From JACDBZ01 sp036262075 (GTDB lineage: Bacteria > Chloroflexota > Limnocylindria > QHBO01): DNA of 64,000 nt. The stretch lies in contig DATAJO010000016.1 of the NCBI GenBank assembly GCA_036262075.1, positions 60,021 through 124,020 of the forward strand, in the 5' to 3' direction. A program made the position numbers and the translations under genes. Positions within the stretch are counted from its first letter, which is position 1; each line of letters opens with the position of its first letter. The notes under the pieces were generated by a model that saw nothing but the letters and a program-made list of their open reading frames with translations, was not told the origin of the DNA and did no database searches. Positions 15,738 through 24,499 of the stretch are shown in pieces.

Positions 15738-16370
15738 ATGCTGTTCGGGACCGCGTCGATCGAGCTGCTCATCGGCGGCGTCATCGCGCTGCTGGTGGGG
15801 CTCACGTTCCACGAGTTCAGCCACGCGGCCACCGCCGACGCGCTCGGCGACCGTCGGCCCCGCGCCATGGGGCGCCTGACGCTCAACCCGATCGCCCACA
15901 TCGACCCGGTCGGCGCGCTCATGCTCGTCCTCGTCGGCTTCGGCTGGGCCAAGCCGGTCATGGTCAACCCGGCGGCGCTGCGCAGCGGGCGGACCGGGCT
16001 CGCCTTCGTGGCCGCCGCCGGCCCGATTGCGAACGTCGTGGTGGCGATCGTCGCGGCCGTCGTGTACCGCGTCCTCGACCTCACCGGCCTCGACATCCCG
16101 TTCGTCATGAACGTCGTCATCGCCGTCGTCCTCCTGAACCTCGTGCTCGCCGTGTTCAACCTCCTGCCGATCCCGCCGCTCGACGGCTACAACGTGGCCC
16201 TCGCCTTCCTCCCGCCCCGCCAGGCGATGACGCTGAGCCGATACGGGCAGTACGGCGTTCTCGTCCTCCTCGGCCTCATCTTCCTGCGCTACATGGGCAG
16301 CCCGATCGACCCGCTGGGCTGGATCTTCGGCATCGCGGCCGCCGGCGCCCGCCTGCTCATCGGTGCATAG
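15738..16370 (+). CDS. M50B-like site-2 protease family membrane protein
   Basis: A 210-residue polytopic protein with the zinc-binding LTFHEFSHAATADALGD (HExxH-like HEFSH) in the first helix and the second motif LLPIPPLDGYNVAL near residue 145. Five to six hydrophobic segments are visible. This short form, lacking PDZ or CBS domains, belongs to the FtsH-independent intramembrane M50 group and probably cleaves membrane-bound regulators. Its substrate is unknown. ATG 15738 directly follows the punA TAG. Its 3' end overlaps the next gene by 8 bp. Confidence 0.88.
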   Translation: MLFGTASIELLIGGVIALLVGLTFHEFSHAATADALGDRRPRAMGRLTLNPIAHIDPVGALMLVLVGFGWAKPVMVNPAALRSGRTGLAFVAAAGPIANVVVAIVAAVVYRVLDLTGLDIPFVMNVVIAVVLLNLVLAVFNLLPIPPLDGYNVALAFLPPRQAMTLSRYGQYGVLVLLGLIFLRYMGSPIDPLGWIFGIAAAGARLLIGA

Positions 16371-16848
16371 GGTCCGGCAGTTCGCGTCGCACGTCCGGGC
16401 GCGCGTCGGCGACGAGGAGACGGCCCTGGCGCACCGCATCCTGCCCGCCGGCGCGGTCGCGCTGTTCGACCGTATGCCGGTCGCCGATCGCCGCCACGCG
16501 CTGGACGTCGTGAGGCGCCTGCTCGCGGCCGGCCACGACGACCCGGACCTCCTGACCGCGGCGCTGCTCCACGACGCGGCGAAGGGGCACCGCATGCGGC
16601 TCTGGCACCGCGTGGCGGGCGTCCTCCTCGAGGGGCTCGCGCCGGCGCTCCTGCGCTGGCTGGCGAGCGAGGACCCGCGCTCGTGGCGTCACCCGTTCCA
16701 CCTCTACCTCCATCACGCCGGCCTGTCGGCCGACCTTGCGCTCGCGGCGGGCGCCTCGGAACGGGCGGCGGCGTTCATCCGTGGCGCTCCCGCGGCGGGC
16801 GACGTGCATCTCGGGCGCGCGCTGGAGGCCGCCGATGACGCATCCTGA
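16363..16848 (+). CDS. HD domain protein
   Basis: A 161-residue protein with an HD-type phosphohydrolase core: early helix ADRRHALDVVRRLLAAGHDD, then LLTAALLHDAAKG with the HD pair, and a later HHAG. Such stand-alone HD proteins hydrolyse nucleotides or act in signalling. The substrate is not predictable, and the second metal-binding half is weak. GTG 16363 overlaps the M50 gene by 8 bp. The 3' end overlaps scpA by 14 bp, so it belongs to the same operon. Confidence 0.75.
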   Translation: MHRVRQFASHVRARVGDEETALAHRILPAGAVALFDRMPVADRRHALDVVRRLLAAGHDDPDLLTAALLHDAAKGHRMRLWHRVAGVLLEGLAPALLRWLASEDPRSWRHPFHLYLHHAGLSADLALAAGASERAAAFIRGAPAAGDVHLGRALEAADDAS

Positions 16849-17638
16849 GCGCATGGCGTCGACGATGGAGCCGATCCCGGTCACGGCCGGCGAGTCGGTG
16901 GCGGTCCCGGTGGGCGAGCCGGGCGAGTTCACCGTGGCCCTGCCGGTGTTCGAGGGGCCGTTCCAGCTCCTCCTCCACCTCATCGAGTCGCGGCAGCTCG
17001 ACATCCTCACCGTGCCGCTGGCCGACGTGGCCGATGCGTACGTCGAGCACCTCGCCCGTCACCCGGTCGACGCCGCCAACCTCGCCGAGTTCGTCGCCAT
17101 CGCCGCGCAGCTCATCCTGCTGAAGTCCCGGCGCATGCTGCCCGGCGAGCCGGTCCCGCCCCCCGTCGAGGGCGCCGAGGAGCCGGACGAGGAGGAGCTG
17201 CGGCGCCGGATCATCGAGTACCGCGCCCTGCGCGACGCCGCGGTGGCCCTCGGCGAGCGCGACGGCGCCATGCCGGCCATGCGCCGCGAGCCGCGCGAGT
17301 CGGACCTGCCGGAGGTTCCCGCCGAGCCGATCCCGGCCACGGTCCTGTCCGGCGCCCTCGAGGCGCTCGCCGCGATCCCCGAGCCGGAGCCGCCGCCACC
17401 CGAGGTCGTGAAGCGCGAGATCACGATCGCCCAGCAGATCGCCGTCCTCCACCGCGCACTGTCGGCGGGCGGCCGGGTCCTGCTCCAGACGATCCTCGCC
17501 CGCTGCCGGTCCCGCACCGAGGCGGCGGTCACGTTCCTCGCCACCCTCGAGCTCGTGCGCCGCCGCCAGGTCGTCGCCGAGCAGCACGACATCTTCGGGC
17601 CGATCGTCATCGAGCGCAGCGCCGAGGTGCCGTCGTGA
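16835..17638 (+). CDS. scpA: Segregation and condensation protein A
   Basis: A 267-residue kleisin. The conserved N-terminal block FEGPFQLLLHLIESRQLDI is followed by VPLADVADAYVEHL and LAEFVAIAAQLILLKSRRMLP, then an acidic linker and a winged-helix-like C-terminus (TEAAVTFLATLELVRRRQV). ScpA bridges SMC heads and binds ScpB in the chromosome-condensing complex. ATG 16835 has GGAGG 7 nt upstream (16823-16827) and is preferred over later ATGs. The N-terminal ~25 residues precede the conserved fold. It overlaps scpB by GTGA. Confidence 0.93.
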   Translation: MTHPERMASTMEPIPVTAGESVAVPVGEPGEFTVALPVFEGPFQLLLHLIESRQLDILTVPLADVADAYVEHLARHPVDAANLAEFVAIAAQLILLKSRRMLPGEPVPPPVEGAEEPDEEELRRRIIEYRALRDAAVALGERDGAMPAMRREPRESDLPEVPAEPIPATVLSGALEALAAIPEPEPPPPEVVKREITIAQQIAVLHRALSAGGRVLLQTILARCRSRTEAAVTFLATLELVRRRQVVAEQHDIFGPIVIERSAEVPS

Positions 17639-18234
17639 CCGACGAGCGTCCCCTGGCCGACACCGATCCGAGCGTCTTCTTCGAGGCGCTGCTGTTCATC
17701 GCCGAGCGGCCGCTGGCCACGGCCGAGCTCGCCGAGCTGGCCGGCCTCCCGCGCCTCCAGGCCGAGGCCGAGCTGTCCGCCCTGGCCGTGAGGCTCGAGG
17801 AGGACGGCCGCGGCATCCGGGTCCAGCACCACGATGACGCCTGGCAGCTCGTCACCGCGCCCGAGGTCGGCGCCCGCCTCGCGGCGTACGCGGCGCGCGA
17901 GGAGGCCCGGCTGTCGTCCGCGGCGCTCGAGGCGCTTGCCGTCGTGGCGTACCGCCAGCCGTGCACCCGCGCCGATGTCGAGCGCGTCCGCGGCGTCGAC
18001 TCGGACTACGTCATCCGCTCGCTGCTCCATCGGCGGCTCATCACCGAGGTGGGGCGCCGCGATACGCCGGGCCGCCCGGTCCTGTTCGGAACGACGTTCA
18101 CGTTCCTCGAGCGCTTCGGGCTCACCTCGCTCGACGACCTGCCGCCGCTGTCGAGCGACGCGGCCCAGCTCACCGCGCTCGCCTCGATCGACGGCGACGA
18201 GCCCGCGGGTCCACCCGCCGCCGATGGCGAGTGA
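17635..18234 (+). CDS. scpB: Segregation and condensation protein B
   Basis: A 199-residue protein with two tandem winged-helix domains. VFFEALLFIAERPLATAELAE opens the first, and ALEALAVVAYRQPCTRADVE with IRSLLHRRLITEVGRRDTPG forms the second; TFTFLERFGLTSLDDLP is the usual ScpB ending. ScpB dimerises and regulates SMC-ScpA. Its start overlaps the scpA stop, and its last codons overlap the start of the pseudouridine synthase gene, which reads in another frame. Confidence 0.94.
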   Translation: MTDERPLADTDPSVFFEALLFIAERPLATAELAELAGLPRLQAEAELSALAVRLEEDGRGIRVQHHDDAWQLVTAPEVGARLAAYAAREEARLSSAALEALAVVAYRQPCTRADVERVRGVDSDYVIRSLLHRRLITEVGRRDTPGRPVLFGTTFTFLERFGLTSLDDLPPLSSDAAQLTALASIDGDEPAGPPAADGE

Positions 18235-19000
18235 GCGGCTCCAGAAGATCCTCGCCCGCGCCGGCGTCGCGTCCCGTCGGGCCGCGGAGACGCTCATCGC
18301 CGACGGCCGGGTCACGGTCAACGGCGTTCGGGCCTCACTCGGCGACTCCGCCGATCCGGAGACGGACCGGATCGAGCTCGACGGCCGGCCGATCGGCAGC
18401 GCGCCGCCGCCGATCCACGTCGCCATCCACAAGCCGCGCGGCTTCCTGTCATCGGCCCGCGACGAGCGCGGGCGCCGCTCGGTGGTGTCGCTCGTGGATG
18501 CCAGGGGCGAGCGGCTGTGGCCGGCAGGACGGCTCGACGTCGAGTCGGAGGGGCTGATGCTGCTCACGAACGACGGGGAGTGGGCGAACCGCGTCCTCCA
18601 TCCGCGCTACGGGATCGTGCGCGAGTACGCGGCGCTCGTCGATCCGCGCCCGACGCGCGAGGAGCTCGACCGGTTGCGCCGGGGCGTCGAGCTCGAGGAC
18701 GGGCCGGCCCGCCTCGTCGACGCGCGGTTCGCGCCGCCGCCGCCCGAGGTCGAGCGCGACCGCCACGAGTCCGGGACGTGGCTGCGGGTCCGCATCGGCG
18801 AGGGCCGCAAGCGCGAGGTGCGGCGGCTGTTCGACGTGGTCGGCGTGCGCGTCGAGCGGCTCGTGCGCACCCGCATCGGCCCGCTCACGCTCGACGGCCT
18901 GCGCGAGGGGGAGTGGCGACGCCTGCGCCCGCGCGAGGTCGCCGCGCTCGCCGCCGGGCCAACGCCCGCTCCGCGCGGCCGGCAGACGCGCCGCCGATGA
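18224..19000 (+). CDS. rluB: Pseudouridine synthase, RluB/RsuA family
   Basis: A 258-residue protein with an S4 domain (residues 3-50, ERLQKILARAGVASRRAAE) and an RsuA-type catalytic domain. The catalytic Asp is in AGRLDVESEGLMLLTNDG, preceded by VAIHKPRGFLSS and followed by GEGRKREVRRLFDVVGVRV. It isomerises a uridine in 23S rRNA. The location directly after scpAB and before cmk is classic for RluB. ATG 18224 overlaps scpB by 11 bp, and the stop overlaps cmk by ATGA. Confidence 0.92.
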   Translation: MASERLQKILARAGVASRRAAETLIADGRVTVNGVRASLGDSADPETDRIELDGRPIGSAPPPIHVAIHKPRGFLSSARDERGRRSVVSLVDARGERLWPAGRLDVESEGLMLLTNDGEWANRVLHPRYGIVREYAALVDPRPTREELDRLRRGVELEDGPARLVDARFAPPPPEVERDRHESGTWLRVRIGEGRKREVRRLFDVVGVRVERLVRTRIGPLTLDGLREGEWRRLRPREVAALAAGPTPAPRGRQTRRR

Positions 19001-19677
19001 CGACCCGGATCGCCATCGACGGCCCGTCGGGCGCGGGGAAGTCGACCGTCGGGCACGCCCTCGCCCGGGCGCTGGGCGCCACCTTCGTCGACACGGGGCT
19101 GATGTACCGCGCGCTGACCCTCGCCGCCCTCGAGCGCGGCGTGTCGGTCGACGACGGGCCGGCACTCGGGCGCCTCGCCCAGGCCGTCCGGATCGAGGTC
19201 GAGAAGCCGGGCCCGGAGCATCCGCACCGGCTCGAGACCGTCCGCCTCGACGGGCGCGACGTGACCGACGAGGTGCGCACGCCGCGCGTCGACCGGGCGG
19301 TGAGCGCGGTGAGCCGCCATCCCGAAGTGCGCGAGGCGATGGTCGCCGTCCAGCGCGACGCCGCCAAGCGCGGGGACACGGTCATGGTCGGGCGCGACAT
19401 CGGCACCGTCGTCCTGCCCGACGCGACGCTCAAGGTCTACCTCGACGCCACGCCCGAGGTGCGCGCCGCGCGGCGGGCGATCGAGATGGGCGCGCCGGAG
19501 CGCTACGCCGAGTACCTCGCCGAGCTGCTGCGCCGCGACGAGGCCGACTCGGGCCGCGAGGTCGCACCCCTGCGCCAGGCCGAGGGCGCCCTCGTGCTCG
19601 ACACCGGCGCGCTCGACGTGGAGGAGTGCGTGGCCGCCATCACCGCGCGCCTGGCCGAGCCGACCGACGATGCGTAG
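18997..19677 (+). CDS. cmk: Cytidylate kinase
   Basis: A 226-residue NMP kinase. P-loop IDGPSGAGKSTVGHALA, then DTGLMYRALTLAALERG, a GRDIGTVVLPDATLKVYLDA block and RRDEADSGREVAPLRQAEGA. It phosphorylates CMP and dCMP with ATP. ATG overlaps the rluB stop (ATGA), and its 3' end overlaps plsC by 8 bp. Confidence 0.95.
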   Translation: MTTRIAIDGPSGAGKSTVGHALARALGATFVDTGLMYRALTLAALERGVSVDDGPALGRLAQAVRIEVEKPGPEHPHRLETVRLDGRDVTDEVRTPRVDRAVSAVSRHPEVREAMVAVQRDAAKRGDTVMVGRDIGTVVLPDATLKVYLDATPEVRAARRAIEMGAPERYAEYLAELLRRDEADSGREVAPLRQAEGALVLDTGALDVEECVAAITARLAEPTDDA

Positions 19678-20401
19678 CTGGTTCCACCACCCCGGCTGCG
19701 CGATCGTGGGCTTCTTCGCCCGCCTGCTGTGGCGGGCGCGCATCGAGGGCGTCGAGCATCTCCCGCGCACCGGCCCGTTCATCCTCGTCGCCAACCACTG
19801 CTCGAACCTCGACCCGCTGATGATGGGTTGGGCCAGTGGCCACCAGATCGGCCGGGTGGTCCATTTCATGGCGAAGATCGAGATGCGTCATTGGCCGATC
19901 ATCGGCTGGCTGGCGACGCAGGCCGGCGTGTACTTCGTGCGGCGGGGCGAGCGCGACCGCGCCGCCCAGCAGTTCTCGCTCGAGGCCCTGGCCGCCGGGA
20001 AGCCGATCGCGATCTTCCCCGAGGGCACCCGGTCCCGTGATGGCCACCTCCGCCCGGGGAAGCCGGGCGCGGCGCTCCTCGCCATCCGGTCCGGCGCGCC
20101 GATCGTGCCGGCCGGGATCAGCGGGACGCATCGGATCTTTCCGAACGGGGCGAAGATCCCGCGGCTGCCGCGGGTGCGGATCGTCATCGGCGAGCCGTTC
20201 ACGCTGCCGCACCAGCCGTCGGGCCGCCTCGATCGTGAGGCGCTGGCGGCCGGCACGGAGCGGATCATGGCCGCCATCGAGGCGCTGCTGCCCGAGGAGC
20301 AGCGCCGCCGCACCGGTGCCGAACCGGACCCGACGGCCGACCTTTCCTACAATGAGACCGATGACCACGGCCCCTCCGACCCAATCGCCAACGCGCCCTG
20401 A
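19670..20401 (+). CDS. plsC: 1-acyl-sn-glycerol-3-phosphate acyltransferase (PlsC-like)
   Basis: A 243-residue LPLAT-family protein. The catalytic NHCSNLDPLMM (NHx4D) motif is near residue 43, FVRRGERDR and IFPEGTRSRDG follow, and IVPAGISGTHRIF forms motif IV. It acylates lysophosphatidate to phosphatidate at the membrane. cmk-plsC-ispH is a frequent neighbourhood. The C-terminal ~35 residues are unconserved and overlap the ispH promoter and start. Confidence 0.9.
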   Translation: MRSWFHHPGCAIVGFFARLLWRARIEGVEHLPRTGPFILVANHCSNLDPLMMGWASGHQIGRVVHFMAKIEMRHWPIIGWLATQAGVYFVRRGERDRAAQQFSLEALAAGKPIAIFPEGTRSRDGHLRPGKPGAALLAIRSGAPIVPAGISGTHRIFPNGAKIPRLPRVRIVIGEPFTLPHQPSGRLDREALAAGTERIMAAIEALLPEEQRRRTGAEPDPTADLSYNETDDHGPSDPIANAP

Positions 20402-21251
20402 CATCCGCATCGCCGAGCGTGCCGGCTTCTGCTACGGCGTCCGGCTCGCGATCGACAAGGCGAAGAAGGCCCGCGAGGAGGGCAAGGAGGTCACGACGCT
20501 CGGGCAGCTCGTCCACAACCCCGGCATCAAGTCCGACCTCGCCGAGCGCGGCATCCGCACCGCCGACCTCGCCGACCAGGTCGAGGGCGGCACGCTCGTC
20601 ATTCGCGCCCACGGCGTCCCGAAGTCCGAGTTCGAGCGCGTGACGCAGGCCGATGGCCTCGAGGTCATCGACGCCACCTGCACCTGGGTGCTCCAGTCCC
20701 AGAAGGCGGCGCGCGAGCTGGCCGAGGCCGGCTACACCGTGTGCATCATCGGCCACGAGGACCATCCCGAGGTCAAGGGCGTCCGCTCCTACGCCGGCGA
20801 GAACCACGTCGTGGTCGACGACCTCGACCGCTCGACCTGGGAGCGGGTGCCGCGCACGAAGAAGCTCGGCGTGCTGTCGCAGTCGACGATCCTGCCCACC
20901 AAGCTCGAGGAGTTCGCCGCCTTCTGCCTGCGCCGATGCCACGACCTGCGCGTCGTGAACACCGTCTGCCCGGTCACGCTGACCCGCCAGGACGAGAGCG
21001 TGAAGCTCGCCCACGAGGTGGACGCGATGATCGTCGTCGGCGGCAAGAACAGCTCGAACACGAAGGAGCTGGCGGTGAAGTGCCGCGACATCCTGCCCGA
21101 GACGATCCATGTCGCCGACGCGGACGAGCTCATCGCCGAGCACGCCGACTGGCTGCGCGACAAGCCTCGCATCGGGATCACCGGCGGCACCTCGACGCCC
21201 GAGCAGGACCTCGAGGAGGTCCGCGACCGGATCTACGCCCTGTTCGCCTAG
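20361..21251 (+). CDS. ispH: 4-hydroxy-3-methylbut-2-enyl diphosphate reductase
   Basis: A 296-residue Fe-S enzyme, last step of the MEP pathway, giving IPP and DMAPP. Three cluster Cys lie in RAGFCYGV, IDATCTWV and VVNTVCPVT. Substrate His residues are in GQLVHNPG, IRAHGVP and IGHEDHPEV; the C-terminal side has VVGGKNSSNTKEL and ITGGTSTPEQDL. The start chosen is ATG 20361, because TACAAT at 20348-20353 is a good -10 and overlaps the alternative ATG at 20352; 7 nt separate it from 20361. This suggests a leaderless promoter inside the end of plsC. A repeat array begins after its stop. Confidence 0.94.
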   Translation: MTTAPPTQSPTRPDIRIAERAGFCYGVRLAIDKAKKAREEGKEVTTLGQLVHNPGIKSDLAERGIRTADLADQVEGGTLVIRAHGVPKSEFERVTQADGLEVIDATCTWVLQSQKAARELAEAGYTVCIIGHEDHPEVKGVRSYAGENHVVVDDLDRSTWERVPRTKKLGVLSQSTILPTKLEEFAAFCLRRCHDLRVVNTVCPVTLTRQDESVKLAHEVDAMIVVGGKNSSNTKELAVKCRDILPETIHVADADELIAEHADWLRDKPRIGITGGTSTPEQDLEEVRDRIYALFA

Positions 21252-21313
21252 CTCGTCGCCCGGGGTGGATCCCACATTCCCGTTGTCGGCGTCGTGAGCC
21301 GCTGAACCGTCCG

Positions 21314-21695
21314 AATTCCCGCCAGGTGAGCGTTATCGGCGTCGTGAGCCGAACCGTCCGAATTCCCGCCAGGTGAGCGTTATCGCCGTCGCCGGCCGCT
21401 GAACCGTCCGAATTCCCGCCAGGTGAGCACAAGCCGCCGATCCCGACCGTTCGCGGCTGCTCGAGCCGCGTAATGCCCACCTGGTGGGAATCTGGCCCCT
21501 TCGGTCAGCGGCTCGACCCCGCCAGGTGAGCGTTATCGGCGTCGTGAGGCGCTGAACGGTCCGAATTCCCGCCAGGTGAGCGTTATCGCCGTCGCGGGGC
21601 GCTGAACCGTCCGAATTCCCGCCAGGTGAGCACAAGCGGCCGATCCTGACCGTTCGCGGCTGCTCGAGCCGCGTAATGCCCACCTGGTGGGAATC
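21314..21695. repeat. Intergenic array A1: eight 18-bp motifs, direct and inverted
   Basis: The motif AATTCCCGCCAGGTGAGC, or its inverted form GCCCACCTGGTGGGAATC, has centres at about 21322, 21369, 21419, 21483 (inverted), 21522, 21572, 21622 and 21686 (inverted). The steps are 47, 50, 64, 39, 50, 50 and 64 bp. Part of the array is a 203-bp tandem duplication (TAATGCCCAC at 21471 and 21674). It occupies the gap between the convergent ispH and glycosyltransferase genes and slightly overlaps the 3' end neighbourhood of the latter. A related array lies at 42.6 kb. Confidence 0.9.
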
Positions 21696-21707
21696 TGGCC
21701 CCTTCGT

Positions 21708-22979
21708 TCAGCGGCTCGTCCCCGCCTGGCCCGTCGTGGTGAGCTTGCGGATCCAGCGCGCCAGGCGTCGCTTGAGCACCTCGTACGACAGGTGCCGGCG
21801 GGCGATCTCGAAGTTCCGCCGCGCGATCTGACGCTGCCGCTTCGGGTTCGAGAGGGCTCGGCGCACCTCGTGCACCGTGTCATCGGTGATGGCGCCGTCG
21901 ATCTCGATGAATCTGAAGCCGAGCGGCGCGATATCCGCCACGTACACCGGGTAGCGGTTCACGACGATCGGCTTGCCGTAGAAGATCGCCTCGACCAGCG
22001 CGTTGCCGTAGCCCTCGTACAGCGAGGGATAGGTGATGAGGTCGGCGGCGAGGTACGCGTCGTGGAGCGAGTGCGCGGGGCGGAGCGGCTTGCCCTCGAG
22101 GTCCGGCGCGAACCGATCGGCCGCGTAGCGCAGCGCGACCTTGTGGCGCTCGGCGAGCTGCTCGAGCTGGACGAGGTAGTCGAGCCCCTCGTCACCGGCG
22201 GGCGAGGTGATGAGCAGCACCGCGTGCCGATCCCGCAGCCGCCCGACGAGCTCGATCGCCAGCTCGATGCCCTTGCGTGGCACGACGCGGGTCGGCTGCA
22301 CGACGAGGAGGCCGCGCTCGCCCATGCCGAGCTCGGCACGCATCCGGCGCCGAACCGATGGGCGCGGCCGCGGACGGCCGGCGGCGAAGTCGAAGACGTT
22401 CGGCACGACCGACGAGGCGATTCCGCGGCGCCGTCGCAGCTCGCGTGCGGCGAGCGAGTTGATGCTCACGTGCCGGATGTTCGGCAGGTCGGGCGGGAAG
22501 TGCTGCTCGAGGATCTCCGGCACGACGCAGGTCCCGAACCGCTCGCGCTCCCACCAGTAGTCGTGGTGATGGCCGATGACCGGCACGCCGGTCTGCTCGA
22601 CGACGCGGGTGAGCGCCACGCCCAGCGGCAGCTGCATCGGGATGGCCCAGGCGTTCTCGACGATGAGCAGCTCGATCCGCAGGGCGTGCATCCAGTCGAC
22701 GATGACCGGGACGAGCTGGTTGGCCAGGCGGTCGATCTCATGCCGCACGGCCGCCGCGTCGCTGTCCGGGTCGAAGGCGGCCGCCGTGACCCGGGCGGCC
22801 GGCGGATACGTGAAATGCATGGCCGGCACGAGCCGCGCGTCCGGGCGCAGCGCGTCGACCTCGCCGGCGAGGAGCCGCACCTCGTGGCCCATGCGCTCGA
22901 GGACCGCCTCCCACTTGGCGGCCTCGAACGTCACGCCGTCGACGCCGGCGAGCCGGGTGGAGACCATGCCGATGCGCAT
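21708..22979 (-). CDS. Family 4-type glycosyltransferase (GT-B)
   Basis: A 423-residue GT-B glycosyltransferase. The N-terminal domain starts MRIGMVSTRLAGVDGVTFEA, a donor/acceptor Rossmann fold with HFTYPPAARV and an IGHHHDYWWERERF block. The C-terminal domain has VQPTRVVPRKGIELAIEL, the helix DLITYPSLYEGYGNALVEAI with the E-x7-E type motif, and KPIVVNRYPVY. It transfers a nucleotide-activated sugar to an unknown acceptor. Reverse-strand TAGGAT (22992-22987) ends 7 nt before ATG 22979, suggesting leaderless mRNA. It is divergent from der with only 57 bp between. Confidence 0.85.
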   Translation of the reverse strand: MRIGMVSTRLAGVDGVTFEAAKWEAVLERMGHEVRLLAGEVDALRPDARLVPAMHFTYPPAARVTAAAFDPDSDAAAVRHEIDRLANQLVPVIVDWMHALRIELLIVENAWAIPMQLPLGVALTRVVEQTGVPVIGHHHDYWWERERFGTCVVPEILEQHFPPDLPNIRHVSINSLAARELRRRRGIASSVVPNVFDFAAGRPRPRPSVRRRMRAELGMGERGLLVVQPTRVVPRKGIELAIELVGRLRDRHAVLLITSPAGDEGLDYLVQLEQLAERHKVALRYAADRFAPDLEGKPLRPAHSLHDAYLAADLITYPSLYEGYGNALVEAIFYGKPIVVNRYPVYVADIAPLGFRFIEIDGAITDDTVHEVRRALSNPKRQRQIARRNFEIARRHLSYEVLKRRLARWIRKLTTTGQAGTSR

Positions 22980-23036
22980 CGCGTCGATCCTATCGGCTCG
23001 TCCGGGTCGGCGGGCGACGGTCGCTACACTCCCCGC
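22980..23036. promoter_or_regulatory. Divergent leaderless promoters for glycosyltransferase and der
   Basis: Within 57 bp there are two outward-facing -10 elements: TAGGAT on the reverse strand at 22992-22987, with 7 nt to the glycosyltransferase ATG, and TACACT at 23025-23030, with 6 nt to the der ATG. Neither start codon has a Shine-Dalgarno sequence. No -35 consensus is evident. Confidence 0.6.
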
Positions 23037-24479
23037 ATGTCCTCCCTCCCCGTGGTCGCCATCGTCGGCCGTCCCAACGTCGGCAAGAGCACGCTCTTCA
23101 ACCGGCTCATCGGCCAGCGCCTGGCGATCATCGAGGACCTGCCGGGCACGACCCGCGACCGCGTCTACGGCACCGGCGAGTGGAACGGCCGCATGTTCAC
23201 GCTGGTCGACACCGGCGGCCTCGAGCTCGAGCCGGGCACCGAGATCGAGGAGCGGGTCCAGGACCAGGCGCGGGTGGCGATCGAGGAGGCCGATCTCATC
23301 CTGTTCGTCGTCGACGCGCACGCGGGCCTCGCGCCGCTCGACCACGAGGTCGCCGATCGGCTGCGCCGGGCGACCGCGCCGGTGATCCTCGTCGTCAACA
23401 AGGGCGACAACCCGCGTCGCGAGCTCGAGGCCATGGAGTTCACCGCGCTCGGCTTCGACCCGATGATCACGATCAGCGCGCAGCACGGCCGCAACACCGG
23501 CGACCTCGCCGACCTCATCGTCGAGCACCTCCCGCCGCCGAGCGAGGCGGAGGCGGCGGCATCGGCCTCCGATGACGACGGTGAGCGCGACCTGACCGAG
23601 GAGGAGCTGGCCGAGCTGGCGGAGGCGGACCTCCCGCCACCGCGGGTGGCGATCGTCGGGCGGCCGAACACCGGCAAGTCCACGTTCGTGAACCAGGTCC
23701 TCGGACACGAGCGGATGATCGTGTCGGACGTGCCGGGCACGACCCGCGACCCGATCGACACGACGATCACCCTCGACGACCAGGAGCTCGTCCTGGTCGA
23801 CACGGCCGGCATCCGCCGGCGCGGGAGCATCGAGAAGGGCATCGAGCGCTACAGCGTCCTGCGCAGCATGAAGGCGATCGACTCGGCCGACGTCGCGATC
23901 GTCATGACCGATGCGACCGAGGGCTACACGGCGCAGGACGCCCACGTCGTCGGCTACGTCCTCGAGCGCCTGAAGGGCATCGTCCTGGTGCTGAACAAGT
24001 GGGACGCGGTCGAGAAGGACGAGCACACCGCCGACGAATGGCTGAAGCGCCTGCGCCGCGATGCGCCGTACCTCGCCTGGGCGGACATCGTGTTCGCATC
24101 GGCGCTGACCGGGCAGCGCGTCGAGCGCATCCTGCGCGAGGCCCTGACCGTCGCCGAGGAGCGCTACCGGCGCGTCCCGACCGGCGAGCTCAACCGACTG
24201 GTCATGGACGCCGTCCGCGCCCATCCGCCGTCACACGTCCGCAACCGCCTGCCGAAGATCTTCTACGCCACCCAGGTCGGCGTCGCGCCGCCGACGTTCG
24301 TGATCTTCGTCAACGACCCGGAGCTCATCCATTTCAGCTACAAGCGCTACCTGGAGAACCGCATCCGCGACGCGTACGGCTTCCTCGGCACGCCGATCCG
24401 GCTGATCTTCCGCCAGCGCGAGTCGGAGGAGGCCGCCCGCCGGCCGGCGCGTCGGCGCCGAACGGCGAAGCGTCGCTGA
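23037..24479 (+). CDS. der: Ribosome-associated tandem GTPase Der (EngA)
   Basis: A 480-residue protein with two GTPase domains: G1 VGRPNVGKSTLFN (residue ~10) with DLPGTTRDR, DTGG and NKGD, then after an acidic linker (about 180-200, DDDGERDLTEEEL) the second G1 VGRPNTGKSTFVN (~207) with DVPGTTRDP, DTAG and NKWD. A KH-like C-terminal domain and a basic tail (RRPARRRRTAKRR) complete it. Der is required for 50S ribosome maturation. ATG 23037 follows TACACT by 6 nt. Confidence 0.97.
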   Translation: MSSLPVVAIVGRPNVGKSTLFNRLIGQRLAIIEDLPGTTRDRVYGTGEWNGRMFTLVDTGGLELEPGTEIEERVQDQARVAIEEADLILFVVDAHAGLAPLDHEVADRLRRATAPVILVVNKGDNPRRELEAMEFTALGFDPMITISAQHGRNTGDLADLIVEHLPPPSEAEAAASASDDDGERDLTEEELAELAEADLPPPRVAIVGRPNTGKSTFVNQVLGHERMIVSDVPGTTRDPIDTTITLDDQELVLVDTAGIRRRGSIEKGIERYSVLRSMKAIDSADVAIVMTDATEGYTAQDAHVVGYVLERLKGIVLVLNKWDAVEKDEHTADEWLKRLRRDAPYLAWADIVFASALTGQRVERILREALTVAEERYRRVPTGELNRLVMDAVRAHPPSHVRNRLPKIFYATQVGVAPPTFVIFVNDPELIHFSYKRYLENRIRDAYGFLGTPIRLIFRQRESEEAARRPARRRRTAKRR

Positions 24480-24499
24480 GCGGTAGCATCGCAAGTCCG

